A stretch of 59,463 nt of DNA from Alphaproteobacteria bacterium (GTDB lineage: Bacteria > Pseudomonadota > Alphaproteobacteria > Thalassobaculales > Thalassobaculaceae), in assembly GCA_024742605.1 (NCBI GenBank), contig JANSYC010000020.1, positions 1-59,463 of the forward strand. Reading direction: 5' to 3'. Made by a program: the position numbers and the translations under genes. This document shows, one piece after another, positions 8,692-16,896 of this stretch. The notes under the pieces were generated by a model that had not been told where the DNA came from, made no database searches, and worked only from the letters and a program-made list of their open reading frames with translations. Within the stretch, counting starts at the first letter, position 1. Each line of letters starts with the position of its first letter.

Positions 8692-9717
8692 CTAGTCCCG
8701 GGTCGGGTCCGGGCTGACCCGAACGAGCTGCTTGCCGAAATTCTCGCCCTGCAGCAGTCCGATGAAGGCGGAGGGCGCATTCTCCAGCCCCTCCGTAATG
8801 CTTTCCCGGTACTTCAGCTTGCCCTCGCGGATGTAGCCGCCGACCTCCTTGATGAAGTCGGGAAAGCGGTTCCAGCGGTCGGTCACGATGAAGCCCTGGA
8901 CCTTCAGACGGTCGGTCAGGATCTGCCGCATCATCCGAGCCCGGGTCGGGCCCTCGTCCATGGAGGTGGCGTTGTAGAGCGAGATCATGCCGCAGACCGG
9001 CATGCGGCCGAACGGGTTCATCAAGGGCATGACCGCATCCAGGGTGGCGCCGCCGACATTCTCGAAATAGACGTCCGCCCCTTTCGGACAGGCCGCCGCC
9101 AGATCCGCGGAAAGGGAGGGAGAGCGATGGCTGACGCAGGCGTCGAAGCCGAGCTCGTCCCGAACGAATGCCACCTTTTCCGGCGAGCCGGCGACGCCGA
9201 CCGCACGGGCGCCCTTGATCTTCGCGAGCTGTCCGACGACCGAACCGACCGCTCCGGAGGCGGCGGAGATCACGACCGTTTCGCCTTCCTTGGGCTCGCC
9301 GATATCGAGCAGACCCACATAGGCCGTCAGCCCCGGCATGCCGAGCACGCCGACGGAGGTCGAGATCGGCGCGTCGGCCGGATCGAGCTTGCGCAGATCC
9401 TTGCCGTCGGCGATGGCGTGGCTCTGCCAGCCGGACATGGATTGCACGAAGCTGCCGACTTCATGCTTCGGATTCTTGCTCTCGATCACCTCGCAGACGG
9501 TGCCGCCGCCCATCATGCCGCCCACCTCCACGGGGGCCGCGTAGGAGCGCGCATCGCTCATCCGGCCGCGCATATAGGGGTCGAGCGAAAGGTAGATTAC
9601 CCGGAGCAGGACCTCGCCGTCCTTGAGCGCCGGCAGCTCGGTCTCGGCCATCCGGAAGGTCTTGGCGGTAGGAGCGCCGACCGGGCGTTCGGTCAACAGA
9701 ATCTGGGTGGTTTTCAT
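8692..9717 (-). CDS. NADP-dependent medium-chain oxidoreductase (CurA/LTB4DH type)
   Basis: Zinc-free medium-chain dehydrogenase/reductase that typically reduces the carbon-carbon double bond of enones or enoyl esters with NADPH. 341 residues, standard. It starts MKTTQILLTERPVGAP, carries the YLSLDPYMRGRM motif characteristic of leukotriene-B4-dehydrogenase-like enzymes, the cofactor loop SAASGAVGSVVGQLAKIKG, and the VYFENVGG stretch. The ATG overlaps the stop of the upstream dienelactone-hydrolase gene (ATGA at 9714-9717), so translation is probably coupled. It is the last gene of a four-gene operon (BKACE, SDR, DLH, MDR), implying that the enzyme reduces an unsaturated intermediate there. 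The substrate is not deducible from sequence. Confidence 0.93.
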   Translation of the reverse strand: MKTTQILLTERPVGAPTAKTFRMAETELPALKDGEVLLRVIYLSLDPYMRGRMSDARSYAAPVEVGGMMGGGTVCEVIESKNPKHEVGSFVQSMSGWQSHAIADGKDLRKLDPADAPISTSVGVLGMPGLTAYVGLLDIGEPKEGETVVISAASGAVGSVVGQLAKIKGARAVGVAGSPEKVAFVRDELGFDACVSHRSPSLSADLAAACPKGADVYFENVGGATLDAVMPLMNPFGRMPVCGMISLYNATSMDEGPTRARMMRQILTDRLKVQGFIVTDRWNRFPDFIKEVGGYIREGKLKYRESITEGLENAPSAFIGLLQGENFGKQLVRVSPDPTRD

Positions 9718-10463
9718 GACGGGGCCTTGAGGTTTCGGGCGTAAAGGGCAATCAGGCGCTGCCAATGGGTCTCGGCGGCGGGTTTGTCGTAGACCTCGCG
9801 CTTCGGAAACCCGAAGCCGTGATGGACGCCGGGGTAGATCTCCAACTCTCCCTTGGTCCCCGACGCCTCGAACAGGGATTTCAGTTCCGCCACCATCGGC
9901 AGCGGCGCCAGATCATCGTGCTCGGCACAGCCGATATAGAGCTCGCCCTTGGCCTGGGACAGGGTCAGATGCGGGCTCTCCTCCGCATCGCTGACCAGCC
10001 AGGTGCCGTAGAAGGAGGCGGCGGCCGCCACGCGGTCGGGGTAGCGCGCCGCGGCTGCCAGGGCATAGGGGCCGCTCATGCAGTAGCCGTGCACGCCGAC
10101 CGGTCCAGTCCGGGCATCCGGGTGGCTGTCGAGGAACTCCAGCATCGCGGCGACATCCTCCATCACCGGAGGGATCGTCATCTTGGTGCGGATCGCCCGC
10201 ATGGCCGTGTGGTCGGCGCTGCCCTTGGTCAGCACGTCCGGGCCGTATTTGGTGTCGCGTCCGGCCCGATAGTAAAGGTTCGGCAGAACCACCAGATAGC
10301 CGACGGTCGCCAGCCTCCGGGCCATGTCGTACAGCTCCTCCCGGATCCCCGGCGCGTCCATCAGCATCAGGACCGGCGGGAATGGGCCGCCCCGATCTGG
10401 GCGGACCACGAAGGTCTCCATCGCCCCGTCCCGGGTCGGGATATCCAGAATGTCCTCAAGCAT
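9714..10463 (-). CDS. Dienelactone hydrolase family protein
   Basis: Alpha/beta hydrolase of the DLH family, which opens lactones or hydrolyses esters and thioesters. 249 residues. The nucleophile elbow GYCMSG places Cys128 as nucleophile, with acid candidate Asp183/184 in CAEHDD and His214/215 in the VHHGF motif, as in canonical carboxymethylenebutenolidase. I chose ATG at 10463, which has AGAGAGG upstream and leaves 14 bases after the SDR stop; an upstream in-frame start would overlap that gene. The stop overlaps the MDR start. No other chlorocatechol-pathway gene is nearby, so a different lactone or ester is more likely than dienelactone. Confidence 0.92.
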   Translation of the reverse strand: MLEDILDIPTRDGAMETFVVRPDRGGPFPPVLMLMDAPGIREELYDMARRLATVGYLVVLPNLYYRAGRDTKYGPDVLTKGSADHTAMRAIRTKMTIPPVMEDVAAMLEFLDSHPDARTGPVGVHGYCMSGPYALAAAARYPDRVAAAASFYGTWLVSDAEESPHLTLSQAKGELYIGCAEHDDLAPLPMVAELKSLFEASGTKGELEIYPGVHHGFGFPKREVYDKPAAETHWQRLIALYARNLKAPS

Positions 10464-10477
10464 CTGCGAAACCCTCT

Positions 10478-11272
10478 CTAAACCTGACGGCCGCAATCGA
10501 CCACGACGGTCTGTCCGGTCATGGCGGTGTTGACCGCGAGGAACAGCATGGTGCGGGCGATGTCTTCAGGCTCGACCATCCGGGCGAGGCCCGAATTGGC
10601 GATCGAGCGGGCCTTCCGTTCTTCCGGCCAGGCCTGAGTCCACGGAGAGTTCACCAGACCCGGGGCGACCGCGTTGACCCGAATGTCCGGTGCCAACCCC
10701 TTCGAGAGGTTCCGGGTGATGTTCATCAGTCCGGCTTTCGAGGCGGCATAGGCGATGGAGCTGCCGATTCCGCCGAAGCTGGCGATCGAAGCAGTGTTGA
10801 CGATGGCCCCGCCACCGTCCCGGAGGGCAGGGGCGGCGGCCTTCACGCAGCGGAACGGGCCGAGGAGGTTGGTCGACAGGATCTTCTCCCAGAAGTCCTC
10901 GGTCATGGCGTCGATTTCGTCGAACGGGATCGGCTCGATCGACACCGGCGTGCCGGCGTTGTTGATCAGAATGTCCAGGCCACCGAGGGCGGCGATCGCC
11001 TTCTTGACCATGGCGTCGCAGTCCTCCGCATTGGAGACGTCGCCGGGCGCGGTGATGGCCTGATATCCAGCCTCATTGAACTCGCCGACGGTTTCGGCAC
11101 CGCGGCTGTCGGTCTCCAGATGGTTGACCGCGACGATGGCGCCGCATTCCGCAAACAGCCTGGCCGCCGCCTTGCCGATGCCGGAGGCACCTCCGGTCAC
11201 CAGAACCCGGCGACCGGTCAGGTCGGCGCGAATGTCCCAGACATCCGCGCCTCCGATCATCTGACTGCTCAT
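10478..11272 (-). CDS. Short-chain dehydrogenase/reductase
   Basis: NAD(P)-dependent oxidoreductase of the classical SDR family. 264 residues. The cofactor motif TGGASGIG lies near residue 26-33, NNAG follows, and the catalytic Ser and Tyr-x3-Lys are in SIAYAASKAG. A C-terminal VVDCGRQV ends the fold. Its ATG (11270-11272) overlaps the TGA of the BKACE gene in ATGA, so the two are translationally coupled. Pairing with a beta-keto acid cleavage enzyme suggests it oxidises a 3-hydroxy acid to the 3-keto acid that BKACE then cleaves, as dehydrogenase/BKACE pairs do in carnitine and lysine-type degradation. That role is inferred from context. Confidence 0.93.
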   Translation of the reverse strand: MSSQMIGGADVWDIRADLTGRRVLVTGGASGIGKAAARLFAECGAIVAVNHLETDSRGAETVGEFNEAGYQAITAPGDVSNAEDCDAMVKKAIAALGGLDILINNAGTPVSIEPIPFDEIDAMTEDFWEKILSTNLLGPFRCVKAAAPALRDGGGAIVNTASIASFGGIGSSIAYAASKAGLMNITRNLSKGLAPDIRVNAVAPGLVNSPWTQAWPEERKARSIANSGLARMVEPEDIARTMLFLAVNTAMTGQTVVVDCGRQV

Positions 11273-12159
11273 GCTGCGGTGTTCCGGCCGAGCCCGAAGG
11301 CGGTCCGGGTTTCATCGGGGGTTGCCACCGATCCACCGAGGCTCTCGATCACCGAAACCGCCCGCTCGACCAGTTGGGCGTTGGAGGACGCCAGTTCGCC
11401 ACGCGCGATGTACAGGTTGTCTTCCAGCCCGACCCGGGTATGGCCTCCGAGGGTGTGCGCCTGCGCCACCATCGGGAATTCGAAACGCGAGATGCCGAAG
11501 GCCGACCACCGGGCGTTGTCCGGCAACAGGCTTTTCATGAACGCCATGCCTTCCGGCGTTGCGGGACAGCCGTACGGAATGCCGAGGCACAGTTGAAAGA
11601 TCGAGCCCTCGGGAAGGTGACCTTCCTTCATGAGTTGCTTGGCGAGCACGATATGTCCGGTGTCGAACACCTCGAGTTCCGGGGTGACGCCCAGCTCCCG
11701 CGCCATATCGGCCATCACCCGCAGGTGCTTCGGCACATTGATCATCGCGCGCTCGCCGAAGTTCATCGTCGAGATGTCGAGCGTGCAGATGTCGGGCAGA
11801 TTGTCCTTCACGTGCTGCATCCGAACTTCGGGTGTCTTCATGTTGACCGAGCCGGTGCTTTCCACCGGATCCACGTCGCCGGGCATCAGGGAGCCGCCGG
11901 GACCGGTCGTCAGATTGATGACGAGGCCGGATCCCGCGTCCCGAATGCGCGCGACGGTCTCCTGGTAAAGGGCGCCGTCCATCGAAGCGAGTCCGGTTTC
12001 CGGATCGCGGACGTGTATGTGCACGGCACCGGCACCGGCCTTCTCGCAGTCGAGCGCGGATTGCGCGATCTGCTGGGGCGTGACCGGTACGGCCGGATTT
12101 CTCTTCGCGGTCGGGGCGCTGCCCGTAAGTGCACAGGTGATGACGGTTTTGTCGGCCAT
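11269..12159 (-). CDS. Beta-keto acid cleavage enzyme (BKACE, DUF849 family)
   Basis: Zn-dependent enzyme that splits a beta-keto acid with acetyl-CoA, giving acetoacetate and a new acyl-CoA. 296 residues, the family length. The TIM-barrel starts KTVITCALTGS; the metal-binding pair His47 and His49 sits in VHIHVRDPETG. Further barrel strands such as VINLTTGPGG match the family. ATG at 12159 has GGGAGG seven bases upstream; in-frame codons further upstream carry no family residues. It is the first gene of the four-gene operon and is transcribed divergently from the TAXI-TRAP receptor. Members differ widely in substrate (3-keto-5-aminohexanoate, dehydrocarnitine and others), so the substrate here is open. 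Confidence 0.93.
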   Translation of the reverse strand: MADKTVITCALTGSAPTAKRNPAVPVTPQQIAQSALDCEKAGAGAVHIHVRDPETGLASMDGALYQETVARIRDAGSGLVINLTTGPGGSLMPGDVDPVESTGSVNMKTPEVRMQHVKDNLPDICTLDISTMNFGERAMINVPKHLRVMADMARELGVTPELEVFDTGHIVLAKQLMKEGHLPEGSIFQLCLGIPYGCPATPEGMAFMKSLLPDNARWSAFGISRFEFPMVAQAHTLGGHTRVGLEDNLYIARGELASSNAQLVERAVSVIESLGGSVATPDETRTAFGLGRNTAA

Positions 12160-12538
12160 TAATTGGTTCCTCCCAGTTTTCGTTGCGGCAGTCTTGCAAG
12201 AGAACCGACCACCTGCAAACCGGTTAGCAAATCCTAGCCTGCGTTGACGTGGCCGATTTTGAATGGGCATAGTGCGCTACAGGAGTGGACCGGGGATGTA
12301 GACCCCGAATCGCCCTCATATGGACGGATCGCGGATCGAATGACTGAGTTTTCTTGGTTTTTTTGATTCAGAAGCGGACAGCCGGCGTGAGAATGCGCCG
12401 CGAAGCTTTGGGCCGCTCAAAGCGTTCGTGAAACAAAGGAAATAATTCTTCGGGATTGAACCTTTTGACGAGCGTGGCGGATCTGTCCCAATGCAAATGT
12501 TTTGGAAGTTTAGTTTGGGAGAGAAAGGAGACCTTCGT
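12160..12538. other. 379-bp divergent control region, BKACE operon / TAXI-TRAP operon
   Basis: This is the longest gene-free stretch. Near the BKACE side are two perfect 8-base palindromes, CTTGCAAG (12193-12200) and AACCGGTT (12218-12225), possible operator half-sites. A candidate plus-strand promoter lies at 12244-12273. A CGGGG/CCCCG hairpin with a 7-base loop occurs near 12292-12308. The rest, including a run of T near 12354-12363, is AT-richer than the neighbouring genes. No small open frame with a good ribosome-binding site is visible. Confidence 0.5.
12244..12273 (+). promoter_or_regulatory. Candidate promoter for TAXI-TRAP operon
   Basis: TTGACG (12244-12249) is separated by 18 bases from CATAGT (12268-12273). 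It would give a leader of about 255 bases before the receptor gene, so a nearer promoter is also possible. Confidence 0.3.
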
Positions 12539-13519
12539 ATGAAGCGAGTTCTCGCGACAACCTTCGCGGTGGCTTTGGCCGCAGGCGCATGGACTGTAGG
12601 CTCAACGCCTGCAAGTGCACAGGAGCAAGAGTTTATTTCGATCGGTACCGGCGGTGTGACCGGTGTGTACTATCCGACCGGCGGCGCGATTTGCCGGATG
12701 GTCAATCGGGATCGTAAAGAGCACGGCATCCGGTGCTCCGTGGAGTCGACCGGTGGATCGATCTACAACATCAACACCATCGGCTCCGGTGAGTTGGAGT
12801 TCGGTGTTGCGCAGTCCGATTGGCAGTATCATGCCTATAACGGAACCTCGAGCTTCTCGGATAAGGGTCCGTTTGAAGGCCTCCGTTCGGTGTTCTCCGT
12901 GCATCCCGAGCCGGTGACGATCGTCGCGCGCCGCGATTCCGGGATCGAGAACATCACCGATCTCAAGGGCAAGCGCGTCAACATCGGTAACGCCGGCTCC
13001 GGTACCCGGGGCACCTGGGACGTTATGGCTGCAGCCATGGGCTGGACCAACGACGACCTTTCCCTGGCGTCGGAGCTGAAGTCGGCTGAAACCGGCCAGG
13101 CTCTCTGCGACAACAAGATCGATGCGTATTTCTGGCTGGTCGGCCATCCGTCGGCTCTGACCCAGGAAACCCTGTCGACCTGTGACGCCACTCTGGTATC
13201 GACGATCGACCCGGGCATCGAGAAGCTGGTCGCCGACAATTCCTACTACCGTTGGGCCGATATCCCCGGTGGTATGTATCCGGGTGAGCCGGATGACGTT
13301 CGGACCTTCGGCGTGGGCGCGACCTTCGTGACCTCGACGGATGTCTCTGAACAGGCGGTTTACGTGGTCGCCAAGGCGGTTCTGTCGAACCTGGATGAGT
13401 TCAAAAAGCTCCATCCCGCGTTCGCCAACCTGAAGGCGGAAGAGATGATCAAGGACTCGCTGTCCGCGCCGCTGCACCCTGGTGCAATCAAGGCGTACAA
13501 AGAACTCGGCCTGATGTAA
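12539..13519 (+). CDS. TAXI-family TRAP transporter solute-binding protein
   Basis: Periplasmic receptor that delivers a small organic acid or amino acid to a TRAP permease. 326 residues. A Sec signal peptide ([21 protein letters not shown]) ends with cleavage after ASA. The mature protein begins with the TAXI signature [20 protein letters not shown], followed by [14 protein letters not shown] and the [22 protein letters not shown] segment. ATG at 12539 follows a strong AAAGGAG. The permease gene follows after 166 bases with a stable hairpin between them, which should let the receptor be made in excess. Closest relatives are usually annotated as glutamate/glutamine or aromatic-acid receptors; I do not assign a ligand. 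Confidence 0.96.
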   Translation: MKRVLATTFAVALAAGAWTVGSTPASAQEQEFISIGTGGVTGVYYPTGGAICRMVNRDRKEHGIRCSVESTGGSIYNINTIGSGELEFGVAQSDWQYHAYNGTSSFSDKGPFEGLRSVFSVHPEPVTIVARRDSGIENITDLKGKRVNIGNAGSGTRGTWDVMAAAMGWTNDDLSLASELKSAETGQALCDNKIDAYFWLVGHPSALTQETLSTCDATLVSTIDPGIEKLVADNSYYRWADIPGGMYPGEPDDVRTFGVGATFVTSTDVSEQAVYVVAKAVLSNLDEFKKLHPAFANLKAEEMIKDSLSAPLHPGAIKAYKELGLM

Positions 13520-13532
13520 GCCGAAACGGTGT

Positions 13533-13557
13533 GGGCCGGGGCGTTTGTCCCCGGCCC
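13533..13557 (+). terminator. GC-rich hairpin between TAXI receptor and permease
   Basis: GGGCCGGGG (13533-13541) pairs perfectly with CCCCGGCCC (13549-13557) around a 7-base loop, 13 bases after the receptor stop. The T-rich stretch (ATTTTGTTTTT) comes about 13 bases later, so it is more likely an attenuator or an mRNA 3'-end stabiliser than a full terminator. Confidence 0.6.
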
Positions 13558-13685
13558 ATTCCAGTCAAGATTTTGTTTTTAAGACTGAATTTATTCGGGT
13601 CGGTCTAGGGAGTTTCGCGAACCCGGCATGAAGCGCGGGTGCGAAGGTGGATCTGACTCCGGTTGCTTCTCGGGGGATATGCGAA

Positions 13686-16319
13686 ATGACTGATGCGTCG
13701 TCCGGCCGTCCAGAGGTCGACCTCCAGGACATGATCGCCGCGAGTGATACCGGCAACCGGAATCCGGCCGGCATCGTTGGCACCGGTCTCGCCCTTTTGG
13801 CACTCGCCTGGTCATTGTTCCAGCTGTACTATGCCTCGAACATCCCCTTCATGATCCAGGATTTGACCGGCCTTCGGGTAGTGTTCAATTCGGATGATGC
13901 ACGCTCGATCCATTTGGCCTTCGCGCTGCTGCTCGCCGCCTTGTCCTACCCGCTGCTGAAATCCTCGCCGCGTGATTACGTGCCCTGGTATGATTGGGTT
14001 CTGGGGGCGTTGGGCGTTGGAGCCTGTCTCTATCTTATTGTTTTTAAGAACGATATCGCACTTCGCGCCGGCCTGCCGACCACCTCGGATCTGGTCGCGT
14101 CCAGCATTGGCATGGGCGTTGTTCTCATCTCGACCTACCGGGCGCTTGGTCTGCCGCTGCTGATCATCTCGTCGTTCTTCCTGGTCTATGTGTTCTTCGG
14201 CGACCAGCCGTTCATCCCGGAAGTGATCCAGTGGAAGGGCGCCTCCTATGGCAAGGCCATGTGGCACTTCTGGATGCAGACTGAGGGTGTGTTCGGCATC
14301 GCGTTGGGCGTCTCCGCCTCCATGGTCTTTCTTTTCGTACTGTTCGGATCGTTGCTGGATAAGGCCGGGGCCGGCAACTACTTCATCCAGGTCGCTTTCG
14401 CGCTTCTGGGCCATCTTCGCGGTGGTCCGGCCAAGGCCGCGGTCGTGTCCTCAGCCCTGACCGGACTGATCTCGGGGTCATCGATCGCAAACACGGTGAC
14501 CACCGGCACGTTCACAATTCCCTTGATGAAGAAGGTCGGATTCTCACCGGAGCGGGCCGGCGCGGTCGAGGTTGCCTCCTCGGTCAACGGTCAGATCATG
14601 CCTCCCGTCATGGGGGCGGCGGCCTTCTTGATGGTGGAATACGTCGGCGTCACCTATCTGGATGTGGTGCGTCATGCGATCCTCCCGGCGTCGATCTCCT
14701 ATATCGCGCTGCTTTACATCGTGCATCTGGAGGCCCTGAAGGCGAACATGCAGGGCCTGCCCAAGCCGGGCGGTCCCAGCACGTTCCTGAGAGCATGTCT
14801 GGGCTTCCTGAGCGGCTTCCTGCCGTTGGTGATCCTGGCGTTTGTTCTGCATTACGGTCTCGGATGGACCAAGGAAGCGTTCGGCGATGCCACGTTCTAT
14901 GCGGTTTCGGTCATCTTCATCGCGGGGTACGTGGTGCTGGCCTATGTCGCGTCGAAGTTCCCGGATCTGGAGCTTGATGATCCCGACGCGCCGGTGACGG
15001 CGCTGCCGGAAGCGCGGCCGACCATCATGAAGGGGCTATACTATCTGCTCCCGATTGTCGTGCTGGTCTGGTGCCTGATGATCGAGCGGATGTCACCGGG
15101 GCTGAGCGCCTATTGGGCCTCGGTCGCGATGATCGTCATTATGCTGACCCAGCATCCGTTGAAGGGAATGTTCCGGGGGGCGGGCGATCTTGGGGCACGC
15201 TTCAAGCTGGGCCTCGCCGAGGTGATCGACGGGCTGATCGCCGGGGCGCGGAACATGATCGGAATTGCCGTCGCCACGGCGGCGGCCGGGATCATCGTCG
15301 GCACAATTTCGCTGACGGGGTTCCATCAGGTCATGGGTGAGTTCGTCGAATTTCTTTCGGGCGGCAACCTGATGCTCATGCTGGTGCTGGTTGCGATCTT
15401 CAGTCTGATCCTGGGCATGGGGCTGCCGACCACCGCCAACTACATCGTCGTGTCGTCCCTGATGGCGGGCGTGGTGGTCGAGATCGGTGCGCAGAACGGC
15501 CTTATTGTTCCGTTGATCGCGGTCCATCTGTTCGTCTTCTATTTCGGCATCATGGCGGACGTCACGCCCCCGGTGGGGCTTGCGTCCTTCGCCGCCGCGG
15601 CGATCAGCCAGGGGGATCCGATCAAGACCGGGCTGACCGCGTTCTACTACTCGCTTCGGACCGTGGCGCTGCCGTTCTTGTTCATCTTCAACACCGATTT
15701 GCTGCTGATCGACGTGTCCCTGGTTCAGGCGATCTTCGTGTTCCTGGTGGCGACCTTCGCGATGATGCTGTTCGCGGCAGGGACTCAGGGGTACTTCTTC
15801 GCGCGCAACAAAGCGTGGGAAGCGGTCGCGCTGCTGATGATCGCGTTCACCCTGTTCCGGCCCGGATTCTGGCTCGACTACGTTCAGGCGCCCTATGAGG
15901 CGGCGGATCCCGCCAGCATCGTGGAGGTCGCGGCCAACGAGCCGGATGGAGGCGATCTGCGGCTTGTGATCGAGGGCTCGGACATCAACGGCGACCGTTC
16001 GCAGGTGACCATGTTACTGCCTTTGGGAGCCGCCGACTCCGATGGGGCAGCGCGTCTTGCGGCTGCCGACTTTCAGGTGATTATCGCAGACGGTACGGTC
16101 ACTCTTGAGGAGCCTCTGGACTTTGCAGGCTACACGGCATCGAAGCTCGGCCCCGACGGAGCGGATTTCGATTTTTATACGGACGAACCGGTGAAGTTGC
16201 TCGCAGTCGAGTTGCATGCGGACCGGATGCCGAAGGAAGTCTTCTACATCCCGGCTCTGCTGCTGCTGATGCTGGTGATCGCAATGCAGCGGCGCCGCAC
16301 CGACGTGCCCGCCTTCTGA
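13686..16319 (+). CDS. TRAP transporter fused 4TM/12TM permease with DUF3394 tail
   Basis: Inner-membrane permease of a TAXI-type TRAP system, driven by a cation gradient. 877 residues, consistent with a DctQ-DctM fusion. The Q-like helices occupy roughly the first 180 residues. The M-like domain follows with the GxxxGSSIANTVTTGTFTIPLMKK motif, VNGQIMPPVMGAAAFLMVEY, and a second symmetric motif LILGMGLPTTANYI. Residues from about 735 onward (DYVQAPYEAADP... to the end) form a periplasmic segment closed by a last helix, matching the DUF3394 C-terminal domain. ATG at 13686 follows GGGGGAT and begins the protein at the usual point. UspA follows 33 bases downstream. Confidence 0.95.
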   Translation: MTDASSGRPEVDLQDMIAASDTGNRNPAGIVGTGLALLALAWSLFQLYYASNIPFMIQDLTGLRVVFNSDDARSIHLAFALLLAALSYPLLKSSPRDYVPWYDWVLGALGVGACLYLIVFKNDIALRAGLPTTSDLVASSIGMGVVLISTYRALGLPLLIISSFFLVYVFFGDQPFIPEVIQWKGASYGKAMWHFWMQTEGVFGIALGVSASMVFLFVLFGSLLDKAGAGNYFIQVAFALLGHLRGGPAKAAVVSSALTGLISGSSIANTVTTGTFTIPLMKKVGFSPERAGAVEVASSVNGQIMPPVMGAAAFLMVEYVGVTYLDVVRHAILPASISYIALLYIVHLEALKANMQGLPKPGGPSTFLRACLGFLSGFLPLVILAFVLHYGLGWTKEAFGDATFYAVSVIFIAGYVVLAYVASKFPDLELDDPDAPVTALPEARPTIMKGLYYLLPIVVLVWCLMIERMSPGLSAYWASVAMIVIMLTQHPLKGMFRGAGDLGARFKLGLAEVIDGLIAGARNMIGIAVATAAAGIIVGTISLTGFHQVMGEFVEFLSGGNLMLMLVLVAIFSLILGMGLPTTANYIVVSSLMAGVVVEIGAQNGLIVPLIAVHLFVFYFGIMADVTPPVGLASFAAAAISQGDPIKTGLTAFYYSLRTVALPFLFIFNTDLLLIDVSLVQAIFVFLVATFAMMLFAAGTQGYFFARNKAWEAVALLMIAFTLFRPGFWLDYVQAPYEAADPASIVEVAANEPDGGDLRLVIEGSDINGDRSQVTMLLPLGAADSDGAARLAAADFQVIIADGTVTLEEPLDFAGYTASKLGPDGADFDFYTDEPVKLLAVELHADRMPKEVFYIPALLLLMLVIAMQRRRTDVPAF

Positions 16320-16352
16320 TAAAGGGCATCCGAAAAAAGGGGTGGGATAAAA

Positions 16353-16781
16353 ATGTATAAGGACATTTTGCTGCCGGTGGACATGGGCCACGAAGCGGAG
16401 CAGACCAAGGCGGTCGAGACCGCTGTCGAACTGGCAAAGTCGATGGGCGCCCGGCTGCACGTCATCACAGTGGTGCCGGACTTCGGGATGAGCATCGTGG
16501 GAGGGTTCTTTCCCGAGGGGCATGAGAAGGCGGCGATCGCGAAGGCGACCGAAGCCCTTCACGCCTTTACCGCGCGGGTGATCCCGAACGATATCGAGAT
16601 TCAGCATATCGTCGGCCACGGTTCGATTTACCGGGAGATCTTGGCGCGGGCCGAACAGATCAAATGCGATCTGATCGTGATGGCCTCGCATCGGCCGGAA
16701 TTGCAGGACTACCTTTTGGGGCCGAATGCTGCCCGCGTCGTCCGGCACGCCACATGTTCGGTCATGGTGGTGCGGGGCTGA
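16353..16781 (+). CDS. Universal stress protein, UspA family
   Basis: Small cytoplasmic nucleotide-binding-fold protein, 142 residues, single Usp domain. It begins MYKDILLPVDM; the C-terminal nucleotide loop reads MASHRPELQDYLLGPNAARVVRHATCSVMVVRG. The canonical G-x2-G-x9-G-(S/T) motif is only partly kept (SHRPE replaces the usual HGRSG), so ATP binding is uncertain. RBS GGGGTGGGA precedes ATG. It is the third gene of the TAXI-TRAP operon. A Usp protein next to a TRAP system has a precedent in TeaD, which modulates the ectoine transporter TeaABC of Halomonas, so a regulatory role on this transporter is a fair inference. Confidence 0.93.
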   Translation: MYKDILLPVDMGHEAEQTKAVETAVELAKSMGARLHVITVVPDFGMSIVGGFFPEGHEKAAIAKATEALHAFTARVIPNDIEIQHIVGHGSIYREILARAEQIKCDLIVMASHRPELQDYLLGPNAARVVRHATCSVMVVRG

Positions 16782-16818
16782 CGGATGTTCCAAACGCTTT
16801 GAGGGGCGTCAACGAACT

Positions 16819-16838
16819 GCTAACTATTTGATGTTAGC
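16819..16838. promoter_or_regulatory. 6-bp inverted repeat upstream of DUF2336 gene
   Basis: GCTAAC (16819-16824) and GTTAGC (16833-16838) are perfect arms around 8 bases, located about 60 bases before the ATG of the DUF2336 gene and 38 bases after uspA. A possible operator. The surrounding TTGAGG...TAACTA is a weak promoter match. Confidence 0.3.
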
Positions 16839-16896
16839 GTTTCTGGATGCTGGTGGTGTCGGATTGCCTGGACACCTGCGGGCGGAAGGACGACGG

